Assembly (NCBI GenBank): GCA_945861865.1
Contig: CAMAWN010000004.1
Span: forward strand, 1-64,000
Direction: 5' to 3'
DNA from: Candidatus Kuenenia stuttgartensis
GTDB lineage: Bacteria; Planctomycetota; Planctomycetia; Planctomycetales; Planctomycetaceae
DNA: 64,000 bases
In this document: one piece after another, positions 50,807-60,657 of the stretch
Layout: each line of letters begins with the position of its first letter
How positions within the stretch are numbered: the stretch's first letter is position 1
The notes under the pieces: model-generated
What the model saw: the letters and a program-made list of their open reading frames with translations, nothing else
Databases searched by the model: none
What the model was told of the DNA's origin: nothing
Program-made: the position numbers and the translations under genes

Positions 50807-52513
50807 ATGCTGCTCCTGTCCATCATCCTGCTGCCATTGCTCGCCGCCGTGTTGCTGGCCTTATTGGGTGGCGGTCGGCCGCTCGCTCGCTGGGTCGCGC
50901 TGCTGACGGCAATCGGTACGCTGCTAATCTCATTGGGAATCGCTGCGAATTTGAGTTCGATCCGCGAGCACAAGTCGATCGCCGGAAACGAACCGGCTGT
51001 CAACGGCCCGATCCAGCCGAAGCTCGAGTGGCGGCGGACGTGGATGACACTGGGAAGTTTGACACGGCAAGAGCAAGTCCAAATGGACCCCGCCGCTGTG
51101 GAAGTCGATGCCACCGACACATCGACTCCCCCAGCAAACGATCCGCCGCCTCCAGAGTGGCGAACGGTGACGTCTCCCATTCGCTTGGAGTTCTACCTCG
51201 GAGCCGACGGCATCAGTGTGCTGATGCTGGCGCTGACGGCGATCCTCACCGTCTCTGCGGTGTTGATCTCCTGGGAGGCGATTCAAAACCGCGCGACCGA
51301 GTTTTACATCTGCCTGCTGGTACTCGAAGCCGGAATGCTGGGGGCCTTCGTCGCCTTCGACCTGATCCTCTTCTACGTCTTCTTCGAGTTCACACTGATC
51401 CCGCTGTTCTTCCTGGTCGGCATTTGGGGCGGAGTGCAGCGGCAGTTCGCGGCGTATCGCTTTTTCATCTACACGCTCGCCGGCAGCGTGATCACGCTGG
51501 TCGGCTTGGTCGCGCTGGTCCTGAAAGTCCTGCAAGAGGGACTGACGGCGACGCCGTTCTCGATTCCCGATATTGCCGCCGCGCTGCAAGCTCATCCGCT
51601 GCCGGAGTCGTGGCAGATTGGCTTGCTGCTCGCGCTCAGTGCGGGCTTCGTCATCAAAGTGCCGCTGTTCCCGTTTCACACCTGGCTGCCGTTGGCTCAC
51701 ACGGAAGCGCCGACCGCGGGCAGCGTGCTCTTGGCCGGCGTCTTGTTGAAGCTCGGAGTGTACGGCTTCCTGCGGATCTGTTTGCCGCTCCTGCCCGATG
51801 CCGTCCAAGGATTCGGAGTGCCGGTCTTCGCGACGATGGCCGTCATCGGCATCGTCTACGGAGCCTTGGGTGCGCTGGCTCAAAGCGACATCAAAAAGCT
51901 AGTCGCGTACAGCTCGGTCAGTCACCTCGGCTTTTGCATGTTGGGGATGTTCGCATTGAACTCCGAAGGGATCACCGGAGCCGTGCTGCAGATGGTCAAT
52001 CACGGCCTCTCGACCGGAGCGTTGTTCCTGCTGGTCGGCATGGTCTACGACCGCTACCACACACGCGAGCTGAGCGAACTCGGCGGCTTGGCGACTCGGC
52101 TGCCGCTGTTGTCGGTTTGCATGGTTTTCATCTGCCTCGCGAGCGCGGGGTTGCCGGGTTTGAACGGCTTCGTGGGCGAACTACTCTCGCTGATCGGCAT
52201 GTTCAAAGCGAATCCGATCTACTCGGCGATCGGCGCAACGGGTGTGGTGCTCGGCGCGTGGTACTTGCTCGACATGCTCCGCCGTGGATTCTTCGGACCA
52301 CTCAAGGAACCCGCCTCGACGCACGGCCCGATCCTCGACATCAACATGCGCGAGTTGCTCTCGGTCGCTCCGCTGATGGCACTCTGCTTGTGGATCGGCG
52401 TTTATCCGAAGCCGGTGCTCGACATCATCGAAGACGACGTGCGCGGCGTCGTGAATCTGTATCGGACAACCACGCCGGTCAAAGAAGTCCACGTCGGTCA
52501 CAACGACCGCTAA
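50807..52513 (+). CDS. nuoM: NADH-quinone oxidoreductase subunit M
   Basis: FFEFTLIPLFFLVGIWGG ... PFHTWLPLAHTEAPTAGSVLLAGVLLKLGVYGFLRI. Confidence 0.95.
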   Translation: MLLLSIILLPLLAAVLLALLGGGRPLARWVALLTAIGTLLISLGIAANLSSIREHKSIAGNEPAVNGPIQPKLEWRRTWMTLGSLTRQEQVQMDPAAVEVDATDTSTPPANDPPPPEWRTVTSPIRLEFYLGADGISVLMLALTAILTVSAVLISWEAIQNRATEFYICLLVLEAGMLGAFVAFDLILFYVFFEFTLIPLFFLVGIWGGVQRQFAAYRFFIYTLAGSVITLVGLVALVLKVLQEGLTATPFSIPDIAAALQAHPLPESWQIGLLLALSAGFVIKVPLFPFHTWLPLAHTEAPTAGSVLLAGVLLKLGVYGFLRICLPLLPDAVQGFGVPVFATMAVIGIVYGALGALAQSDIKKLVAYSSVSHLGFCMLGMFALNSEGITGAVLQMVNHGLSTGALFLLVGMVYDRYHTRELSELGGLATRLPLLSVCMVFICLASAGLPGLNGFVGELLSLIGMFKANPIYSAIGATGVVLGAWYLLDMLRRGFFGPLKEPASTHGPILDINMRELLSVAPLMALCLWIGVYPKPVLDIIEDDVRGVVNLYRTTTPVKEVHVGHNDR

Positions 52514-52533
52514 TGTTTTGAGGAGAGTTGCTC

Positions 52534-54075
52534 GTGTTTGGACACCTCACCAGCGCCGTCAGCCAGGTTCTGCCAGAGATTATTCTGCTGGCAGCGGCGT
52601 GCGTGAACTTGGCCGTGGGGCCGTTCCTGATTGGCGACTCCGGCCAAGCCGCGAGCGGCGTCCGTCACCGCTGGGGTGTGTGGTCGCTGCTGGCGATGCT
52701 GATCGCCGGTTGGTGCTCGCTCATGCCGACGCCGGTCATTGAGGCGACGGAACTGGCTCCCTTCCAAGTGGACGCGCTGGTCTGGTTCGTGCGACTCGTC
52801 ACGCTCGCGGCCGGCACGGTACTCGTGCTCACGAACTGGAACCAAACCAGCGACAACGACGCGGCGGAATCGCACGCCTGTCTGCTGTTTATCCTCGCAG
52901 GAGCGAATTTGATCGCGCTGGCCAACGACCTCGTCGTTCTGTTTCTGGCGTTGGAGTTGGTCAGCATCCCGACCTATCTGTTCCTGTACGTCGCCCGCCG
53001 AGACCGTTCCGGCCAGGAAGCGACGCTGAAGTATTTTCTGATGAGCGTTTTCTCCTCCGCGCTGGTGCTGTACGGATTCAGCTTCTTGTACGGAGTGGCC
53101 GGCACAACGAACCTGACCGCGCTGCATCACGTTTTCAAGAATTACGAATTCAGCGCCATGCCCGCCATGCTGCTCGTCAGCATTGTGACGATCGTCTCCG
53201 GCTTGGCGTTCCGCATCACGGCGGTCCCGTTTCACTTCTACGCCCCCGATGTCTTTCAAGGAACCGCGACATCGGCCGCCGCGCTGTTGAGCTTCATCCC
53301 CAAAGTCGCCGGCTTCATCGCGCTCATCCGCATCCTGGGTCAACCGAGCGTCGAAGCCGCAACTCACTTGGGCTACTGGAGCCTCGCCGCCAAGAGCGGC
53401 GACGTATTATTCCTGCTGGCGATCGCAACGATGTTCGTCGGCAACTTGCTCGCGCTGCTGCAAAAGAACGTGCGCCGACTGCTGGCCTATTCGAGTATCG
53501 CTCACGCCGGGTACATGCTGGTCGGTCTGAGCGTCGCCGTCAGCGTGCCGCAGATCAACGACGATGCGACCGCCGCCTCAGCCGGTTCCATCGGTGGCCT
53601 CCCCGCGCTACTGTTCTATCTCGGAGTCTATGGCATCACGACACTCGGTGTGTTCGCGCTGATCGCCAGCCTCTCGCTTCCCGAACGCCCGCTCGAAACC
53701 AGCGACGACCTCGCTGGCCTGAGCAAGACGCATCCCGCCGGAGCGTTCCTCGCCGCCGTCCTGCTCTTCGGTCTGACGGGCCTGCCCCCCACCGCCGGCT
53801 TCCTCGGCAAGCTGACGCTGTTCCTCTCCGCCTGGAATCACGGCACAGACCTCGGCCGCCGCTTAGCAATCTGCCTCGCGATCAACGCTGCCATCGCCGC
53901 GTGGTACTACCTCCGCCTGATCGGCGTGATGTACCTGCAACCCAGCCGCGACGACACACGACGTACGACGGGAGTGCCCGCCTTCGTCGGTGTCTCGCTA
54001 TGTGCGGTCGCCAGCATCGCGCTGTTCTTCGCCCCCGATTGGCTGTGGCAAGCTTTGCAACGGGTCGGCGGCTGA
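52534..54075 (+). CDS. nuoN: NADH-quinone oxidoreductase subunit N
   Basis: LALELVSIPTYLFLYVARRD ... TAVPFHFYAPDVFQGTATSAAALLSFIPKVAGF; GTG start with AGGAG 8 nt upstream. Confidence 0.93.
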   Translation: MFGHLTSAVSQVLPEIILLAAACVNLAVGPFLIGDSGQAASGVRHRWGVWSLLAMLIAGWCSLMPTPVIEATELAPFQVDALVWFVRLVTLAAGTVLVLTNWNQTSDNDAAESHACLLFILAGANLIALANDLVVLFLALELVSIPTYLFLYVARRDRSGQEATLKYFLMSVFSSALVLYGFSFLYGVAGTTNLTALHHVFKNYEFSAMPAMLLVSIVTIVSGLAFRITAVPFHFYAPDVFQGTATSAAALLSFIPKVAGFIALIRILGQPSVEAATHLGYWSLAAKSGDVLFLLAIATMFVGNLLALLQKNVRRLLAYSSIAHAGYMLVGLSVAVSVPQINDDATAASAGSIGGLPALLFYLGVYGITTLGVFALIASLSLPERPLETSDDLAGLSKTHPAGAFLAAVLLFGLTGLPPTAGFLGKLTLFLSAWNHGTDLGRRLAICLAINAAIAAWYYLRLIGVMYLQPSRDDTRRTTGVPAFVGVSLCAVASIALFFAPDWLWQALQRVGG

Positions 54076-54120
54076 ACTCCTTCGTTGAGGTTGCCTCGGA
54101 CTGCCGATCGTCTGTGGTTC

Positions 54121-54258
54121 ATGCAACCGTACGAAACTAATGCGACGATTCAGTCGGGCGGAATACTCACGCTCGACAATCTGCCATTTGGCGATGGGCA
54201 GGCGGTCCATGTTCACGTCGAACCTGTTGAATCATCGGCGGTGCCACCCTGTTGTTGA
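54121..54258 (+). pseudogene. Truncated antitoxin-like N-terminus (45 aa)
   Basis: MQPYETNATIQSGGILTLDNLPFGDGQAVHVHVEPVESSAVPPCC; N-terminal pattern of short beta-rich antitoxins, ends next to the IS scar. Confidence 0.4.
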
Positions 54259-54276
54259 TCCGCAAGCTTGGTGTCT

Positions 54277-54361
54277 CTCTAGGCCGTGTTGACATTCACG
54301 CGAGCAGGATCATGGCTGCGGCCAAGTGGAGAAAGGCGAGGAAGTTGCGAGCGGTTTTGTC
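54277..54361 (-). mobile_element. IS5-family transposase 3' remnant
   Basis: Minus strand 54361..54296 encodes DKTARNFLAFLHLAAAMILLA* (IS5-type transposase C-terminus). Confidence 0.75.
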
Positions 54362-54460
54362 AACGCGAACGCCATCCTTGGGGTGACGAACACCGCGACG
54401 ATCACCGCCACCGGCACGATCCTGTTGGGAAACAACGTTACCGACTCGGTCAACTTCGGC
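54362..54460 (+). pseudogene. Fragment of a second repeat-rich surface protein
   Basis: NANAILGVTNTATITATGTILLGNNVTDSVNFG, same style as the repeats at 55294-56917, fused directly to the IS scar. Confidence 0.45.
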
Positions 54461-54705
54461 GTCAACTGTTTCCGCGACGTGAGAATTCTCGGCGAATTGG
54501 AATTGCCAACAGACCGCGCTGAACGTCAGGTTGTACGGTTTGTTTCAAGGCAGCCTCGGCCCTTTTGCTGCCTGTGTGACTCAGCTCATTCTGACCACAA
54601 AGGCTGCAAGATACGAAGAGTATCGTGGCTGTTGGCAGAACTGTCATCCGGGACGTCGTACACAGCCGAAAACTGATCATCTCAATCCTGCCAGGAATCT
54701 CGAAA

Positions 54706-57027
54706 ATGCCTGTGTCAATTTGGAACCATCGGGTTTGGGAATCGTTGCTCGCTGGAGTGTTGGGACCGCGGCGGCTGCGGCGACCCAAACGCTCGTGGCA
54801 TTGCGCTGAGAATGCGGCAGTTTCTGCCGAGACACTCGAATCTCGGGAGTTGCTCGTCGTTCCTCCGCCGCTGCTAATCGTCGAGTTTGAGGCAGGTATT
54901 TTGACGCTGACGGGAACGGAGGATTCCGATGAGACGGTGATCGTCAAAACGGGACTCGCCTACTCGGACGTTTTCCTCAATGGCCAATTTCATTCGCGTG
55001 AACCATTCGCCCAGCAGGACACTCTGACGACCATCGTCTTCGATGGACTAACCGGCACGGACTCGCTGACGTTCATCGGCCAGACACCGGCCATCACCGT
55101 GCAACTGACCGACGTTGAACAACTGCAGTTGAACTGCCGCGACGCCGTCGTGGAATCCAGCGCGGCCGTCGCGTTTGCCGCCTCATCAGTGAACGGTCCC
55201 TTGGACGTGACCACGACGGACGGAGACGTCACACAGACGGGGCGACTCTCGGTGTCGGGCACCGTCACCATTTCGGCGGCGGACGGGGCGGCCAATATCA
55301 TCCTGACTTTCCCCAGCAATTTGTTCGGAACGCTGATCCTGACCGGAGCCGACGTCAGCATCCATGAAGCCGCATCCACCGAACTGGGACCATCGACCAT
55401 CGGCAACCTCACCGTCAAATCGGGGTCCACAATCACCGACACGGGAACGCTGACGGTGGCGGGCGACCTGACCCTGACCGCGAATCGCAACGTCATCACA
55501 CTCGACGATCCGGCCTCGACGTTCGACGGAACGATGCATCTGAAAGGGACCAAAATCGCCGTGACGAACGATGCCGACACCGACCTGGGCACGATCACTG
55601 CCACCGGCACGTTCACCCTGATCTCCTCCGGGGCCATCACGCATGATGAGGCCTTCAAGCTCACTCTGAGCGGTTTGGCGACCATGACCGCTGGCGGAGA
55701 CACCCCCGACATTACGCTGAACGGAACCAACAACAACTTCGCATCGCTGTCACTGTTTGGTCGTGATGTCACCGTCTCGGAAGCGAGCGCGACCGACCTG
55801 TTCACGACCGACGCCACGAATTTGACCGTGATCTCGAACGGAACGATTTCCGATTCCGGCAGACTGACGGTGTCCGAAGCAACCTCACTGATCGCCGCCG
55901 GTCGTCCAATCACATTGGATCATCCGGACTCGAAGTTCGAGGGAGTCGTGACTCTCAGCGGGACGAACCTCGACTTAGTCAATCACACGGCGACCATTCT
56001 CGGAACGGTGGTCGCGTCTGGACGCTGGAATCTGACTTCCGCCGGTGACGTGACTCAATCGGCGGCGACTACAACGGTCGTCGGTCGCGTGACCATCGTC
56101 GCCGCGGATCAAGACATCATGCTGGGCACCGGCAGCCGGTTTGGGTCGATTTCCGTGTTCGGCAAGGACGTCATCCTCGACGAAGCGAACGCGACCAACT
56201 TGTTCACGTCCACGATTGCCGGTGATTTCACACTGACCTCGGCGGGAGCCGTGACGGACAGCGGTGATCTCCACATTTCCGGGACGACCACGATCGACGC
56301 GGGAAATCACGCGATCACACTGGATTCCAATGGCTCCCACTTCGACGGGACCGTTTCGTCGATCGGCACGAATGTCACGCTCAAAAACGGAACCGCCACG
56401 GACCTGGGAACAATCATCGCCACCAGCAATCTGCGGGTCACTTCTGGCGGAGACGTGACTCAGTCAGGCACCGTGCGAGTCACCGGACGCGCGACATTCA
56501 TCGCCACCGAACAGAACATCACGCTGGAAGATTCCGACAACAAGTTCGGAGTGATTTCGCTCTTCGGTCAGGACATCACCGTCAGAGAATTGGATTCGAC
56601 GAACCTCTACACCTCGGCGGCTACGGGATCATTCAATCTCCGGTCGGGCGGCAGCATCACGGACAGCGGGCCGCTGACCGTCCTGGATGGCCTCACCACG
56701 TTGATTGCTGCGGAGAGTTCACCGAATAACATCACTCTCGATTCCACGGCGACCGCTTTCGGTGGATCAGTCATCTTGATCGGTCTGAATATCTCGCTCC
56801 GTTGCAATTCGTCGTTGGATCTGGGATTCGTGGAAGCGTCAGGCACGCTGACGATCATCGGACGAGGGGACATCACCGATAGTAATCCCACGGATGTACT
56901 CACCCCGGTCTTGGACGCGGCGGGAACTGTCTTCATCCGCGCCACGGGATTGCTCACGCTCGACGAGGATCGAGCCTTCACGGCCGCCAGCGTGACACTG
57001 GTTGGCGATGCGGGAACAAGTGTCTGA
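54706..57027 (+). CDS. Large secreted surface protein with LEPR-XLL-like N-terminus and four ~135-aa beta-repeats
   Basis: AETLESRELLVV near N-terminus; repeats starting near 55294, 55708, 56113, 56515 (e.g. DITLNGTNNNFASLSLFGRDVTVSEASATDLFTT / DIMLGTGSRFGSISVFGKDVILDEANATNLFTS / NITLEDSDNKFGVISLFGQDITVRELDSTNLYTS). Confidence 0.75.
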   Translation: MPVSIWNHRVWESLLAGVLGPRRLRRPKRSWHCAENAAVSAETLESRELLVVPPPLLIVEFEAGILTLTGTEDSDETVIVKTGLAYSDVFLNGQFHSREPFAQQDTLTTIVFDGLTGTDSLTFIGQTPAITVQLTDVEQLQLNCRDAVVESSAAVAFAASSVNGPLDVTTTDGDVTQTGRLSVSGTVTISAADGAANIILTFPSNLFGTLILTGADVSIHEAASTELGPSTIGNLTVKSGSTITDTGTLTVAGDLTLTANRNVITLDDPASTFDGTMHLKGTKIAVTNDADTDLGTITATGTFTLISSGAITHDEAFKLTLSGLATMTAGGDTPDITLNGTNNNFASLSLFGRDVTVSEASATDLFTTDATNLTVISNGTISDSGRLTVSEATSLIAAGRPITLDHPDSKFEGVVTLSGTNLDLVNHTATILGTVVASGRWNLTSAGDVTQSAATTTVVGRVTIVAADQDIMLGTGSRFGSISVFGKDVILDEANATNLFTSTIAGDFTLTSAGAVTDSGDLHISGTTTIDAGNHAITLDSNGSHFDGTVSSIGTNVTLKNGTATDLGTIIATSNLRVTSGGDVTQSGTVRVTGRATFIATEQNITLEDSDNKFGVISLFGQDITVRELDSTNLYTSAATGSFNLRSGGSITDSGPLTVLDGLTTLIAAESSPNNITLDSTATAFGGSVILIGLNISLRCNSSLDLGFVEASGTLTIIGRGDITDSNPTDVLTPVLDAAGTVFIRATGLLTLDEDRAFTAASVTLVGDAGTSV

Positions 57028-57149
57028 CCGGCAAACGTCCGCGGCGCGTTGGCGGCGGGCTTGCAGGTTTGCAACTCGCGACGGAAGACGGCAAGCTGCT
57101 CACCAATATGTGGGCAGGCCGAACACCTGCCCCATGCGGAGGACACCTC

Positions 57150-57911
57150 ATGAAGCTGGGCATCGTGACGTACATGTGGGGCGCGGATTGGGACTTGCCC
57201 ACGCTCATCAAAAACTGCGAGGCGACTGGTTTTGAAGGGATTGAGCTTCGCAGCACACACAAGCACGGCGTTGAGCCATCGCTGTCGAAAGAACAGCGGG
57301 CGGAGGTTCGCAAGCGGTTCGCGGACTCGAAGGTGACCTGCGTCGGCCCCGGTTCGGCGTGCGAATACCACAGCGTCGATCATGGCGTGCTGCAGCGAAA
57401 CATCGACCTGACCAAAGAGTTTGTCTTGCTCTCGAAAGACATCGGCGGCAGCGGCGTGAAGGTCCGGCCCAACGGCTTTAACAAGGGCGAGGACGAAAAG
57501 AAAACCATCGAACGGATGGGCCTCGCGCTGCGCGAGTGCGGGCAGTTCGCCGCAGATCACGGCCAAGAGATTCGCGTCGAAGTCCACGGCAATGGAACTC
57601 AAAAGCCGACCGTCATGCGCGACATTCTGAAGGTCGCCGATCATCCGCAGGTTGTCGCCTGCTGGAATTCCAATCCTGGTGAAACGGTGAACGGCTCGCT
57701 CAAGCAGAGTTTCGATCTGCTCAAGGACAAGCTCGGATCGACGACGCATATCCACGATCTTTACGACCCGGACTACCCGTACCGCGAACTGTTCTCGCTT
57801 TTGAAGAGCGTCGGCTACAAAGGCTGGTGCCTCTCCGAAAGTCCGGCCACGACCGACACCGTCCGCGTCATGCGGTACTACCGGGCACTGTTTGATGAGT
57901 TGACGAAGTAG
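57150..57911 (+). CDS. Sugar phosphate isomerase/epimerase family protein
   Basis: MKLGIVTYMWGADWDLPTLIKNCEATGFEGIELRSTHKHGVEPSL ... THIHDLYDPDYPYRELFSLLKSVGYKGW. Confidence 0.82.
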   Translation: MKLGIVTYMWGADWDLPTLIKNCEATGFEGIELRSTHKHGVEPSLSKEQRAEVRKRFADSKVTCVGPGSACEYHSVDHGVLQRNIDLTKEFVLLSKDIGGSGVKVRPNGFNKGEDEKKTIERMGLALRECGQFAADHGQEIRVEVHGNGTQKPTVMRDILKVADHPQVVACWNSNPGETVNGSLKQSFDLLKDKLGSTTHIHDLYDPDYPYRELFSLLKSVGYKGWCLSESPATTDTVRVMRYYRALFDELTK

Positions 57912-57917
57912 TCACAC

Positions 57918-57977
57918 CAGCACGACGCGCGAGCGAGTGGTCCCGACGCACACCACTCGCTGGCGCGTCGTGCTGGA
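57918..57977. repeat. Palindromic dispersed repeat family A (25-bp arms)
   Basis: CCAGCACGACGCGCGAGCGAGTGGT (57918-57942) / ACCACTCGCTGGCGCGTCGTGCTGG (57953-57977). Confidence 0.92.
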
Positions 57978-58059
57978 GGCGGCATCAAGATCGCGTCCGG
58001 CGTCGCCATGTTCGACAGAACGTGGGTCCCCAACCACCATCACACGTCGAGGACATGAC

Positions 58060-59112
58060 ATGACTCGTGCTTCGCTGTATTTGGGAATCGCGTTTCTGCT
58101 GACGTTGCGTGGCTCCGCTCGCGCCGCGGACGATCCGACGAAGCCGGTGGACTACGAATGGGTGAAGATCACGCTGAACGCCGCGTTCGCTCCGCGCGAC
58201 GGTGCGGGAGCGTTGTCTTTTCAAGGCAAGATGTGGTTCATCGGCGGCTGGAATCCGGGAGCGGCGACGCGCAGCTTCTTTCCGCGGATCTGCAACAACG
58301 AAGTCTGGAGTTCGCGCGACGGAGCCGAATGGCTGCTCGAAAAGCCGAACACGTTCAAAGACCGTTCGTTCGATGCGAAGGCCGATTGGGAAGGCCGGCA
58401 CACGGCGGGCTATGCCGTCTATCACGACAAGCTGTGGATTCTCGGCGGCGACTGCAACCAGGGAAATTATCAGCCGGACGTGTGGAACTCGGCGGACGGC
58501 AAGAATTGGAAGCTGATCAACCCGGCGACTCCGTGGGGTCAACGAGCGTTGCATTACACCGTCGTCCATGCCGACAAGATCTGGGTCATCGGAGGGCAGA
58601 CGATGCCCGCCTTCGCCAAGGCCGAGGAACTTTTTTATCGCGACGTCTGGACGACACAGGACGGAGTGAATTGGCAGCAGGTCCAGCCTAAAGAACCGTA
58701 CTGGCCGCAGCGTGGCATGATCGGCGGCAGCGCGGTTCATCAGGGCCGGATTTGGATTCTCGGCGGCGGGACGTACGACACGCCCAAGATTCCGACGCGG
58801 CAGTATTTCAATGACATCTGGAGTTCCGCCGACGGAGTCACCTGGAAAAAACATCTCGACGCCGCTCCGTGGGCCGCGCGGCAGTATCACGATGTCGCCG
58901 CCTGGGACGATCGCCTGTGGGTGCTCGAAGGCTACGCGAAGGCGAACCGCAACGACGCCTGGTACTCGGCCGACGGCGAGCACTGGTTCGAGGTGCCGAA
59001 CACTCCGTGGAAGCCGCGTCACGCCGCCAGCGTGTTCGTCCACAACGGCTCGCTGTGGATGGTCGCCGGCAACAACATGGAATCCGACGTCTGGCGGCTG
59101 CGCCGGAAGTAG
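58060..59112 (+). CDS. Secreted Kelch/galactose-oxidase-like beta-propeller protein
   Basis: Signal peptide; repeated GKMWFIGGWNPG, DKLWILGGDCNQGNYQPDVWNSADGKNWKL, GRIWILGGGTYD...NDIWSSADGVTW. Confidence 0.8.
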   Translation: MTRASLYLGIAFLLTLRGSARAADDPTKPVDYEWVKITLNAAFAPRDGAGALSFQGKMWFIGGWNPGAATRSFFPRICNNEVWSSRDGAEWLLEKPNTFKDRSFDAKADWEGRHTAGYAVYHDKLWILGGDCNQGNYQPDVWNSADGKNWKLINPATPWGQRALHYTVVHADKIWVIGGQTMPAFAKAEELFYRDVWTTQDGVNWQQVQPKEPYWPQRGMIGGSAVHQGRIWILGGGTYDTPKIPTRQYFNDIWSSADGVTWKKHLDAAPWAARQYHDVAAWDDRLWVLEGYAKANRNDAWYSADGEHWFEVPNTPWKPRHAASVFVHNGSLWMVAGNNMESDVWRLRRK

Positions 59113-59239
59113 TCCTTCCGCGTTCGGCATGCTCTGTTCGCACGGCCCAGCGACGAACCACAAATCGTCGTGCCCTGACCGGCGGTGGGAACAACGTCAT
59201 CGCGAGGGATCTCTTCACCACGAAGAGGCTGCACACCAC

Positions 59240-60420
59240 TCAGGGCTTTGCGTCGCCCGGCTGCGTCGCTGGCCGCTCGATGACCGGCTGCTGCGAGGCG
59301 GCGACGCCGACCAGCGGCAACGGTTCCGCCTTCGGCGGCGGGCCGGGAATGTAACCCTGATCGAGCGGCGTCCCGTCGTCGCTCTGCCGCAGCAGGAAGT
59401 AAATCACGGTCGTCGCGGACCAGAAGTAACTCCCGAGCACCGCCAATTGAAGCACCTTCAAGAAGTCTGCCCAGACATCGAATGAGGTCACGCCCCGAAC
59501 TCCAACGCTCCACTCTGCAAGTTGAAAGGTCATTCCGAAAAGCCAATCGGTGAAATAGGCCGTCAGCAAGCCGACTCCAAATGCGACAGCCACCAGGAAC
59601 AGGAATTCCCACAGACGATTCACCACATAACCGAAGGCTCGACTCAGCCCATCGAAGCCATCACTCCCCTCGACGCTAATGGCGGCCACCATCAGCGGCC
59701 AACTGGCCAGGATCAGCAACAGCAGCAACGCCATCGCCAAACTGGCCAGCGTCGGCAGCCAGCCCATGACGAGCAATACGCCCCCCTGCCCTTCGGCATA
59801 CCAAGCGTCCGCTCGCCCCACGATCCAGCCCGCCGCCGATAAGGCGAATGCCCCCAACAATGGCAACAGCGGCGCATAGAGATAACTCTGCCACAGACGG
59901 CTCGTGAATCGCACGGCATGCAATGGGGACACCGATTCGTCGCGAGCAAATCGCACGGCGTGCATCCGCACCATCGCTCCGCCGAAGATTCCCCAAACGA
60001 GCCAACTCCAGAGCAAGTCAGTCCAATGAGTCGCCACTGTGGACCAACTGCTGGCGGACCAACTGCTGGCCGTTGCTTGAGACGGCCTGAAGAACAACTC
60101 GGCTCCCGGACGACCCGTGGAAATCCACGGCCAAGCCAGCGACCAGCGATTGATGCCACCCTGCGGGTTCAAATCGAATCGGTGCGAGTCCAGCGACTTC
60201 GTGTTCAGAACGTCCAAAAATGTCGGACTTGCCCCGTCTCTCGCATGAAACGGCAGCCGATGAATCGCCAATTGTCCCACCGAAAACACGGCGACGGCAG
60301 CCAAAGCCAACAGCAACACCCGAATCCGCAATGCCAACTGAGCGGCCCGCAACAAATGCAGCCACGGCAGCACGCTGTGCCAGCGGATGCTGTCCACTGT
60401 GATGTGCTTGTCGGTCATCA
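59240..60420 (-). CDS. Conserved multi-TM membrane protein, unknown function
   Basis: Several hydrophobic segments; MTDKHITVDSIRWHSVLPWLHLLRAAQLALRIRVLLLALAAVAVFSVGQLA. Confidence 0.6.
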
Positions 60421-60514
60421 TCGCCTCCTGCGAACGGCGGTTGAAAAGTGGCGAATGATAGCTCGTGAGTTCTGGCTGCCAAATGAGGACTCGAAAGAAC
60501 CACGCAAGATTCGT

Positions 60515-60552
60515 GCGTGTTTCTTTGTGCCTTTGTGCCTTCGTGGTCAATT
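60515..60552. repeat. Dispersed repeat (reads [11 protein letters not shown] on the minus strand)
   Basis: GTGTTTCTTTGTGCCTTTGTGCCTTCGTGGTCAATTCA; low-complexity but motif-like. Confidence 0.45.
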
Positions 60553-60657
60553 CAACCGGTTTCGACGCGGGCAACCTGCACCGAGCGCGTCGTCATTCGT
60601 CGTTCTTCGCCCTATACTCCGTCGCGTTTGAACACCCAAGCCCCACGGAGTCGCCTC

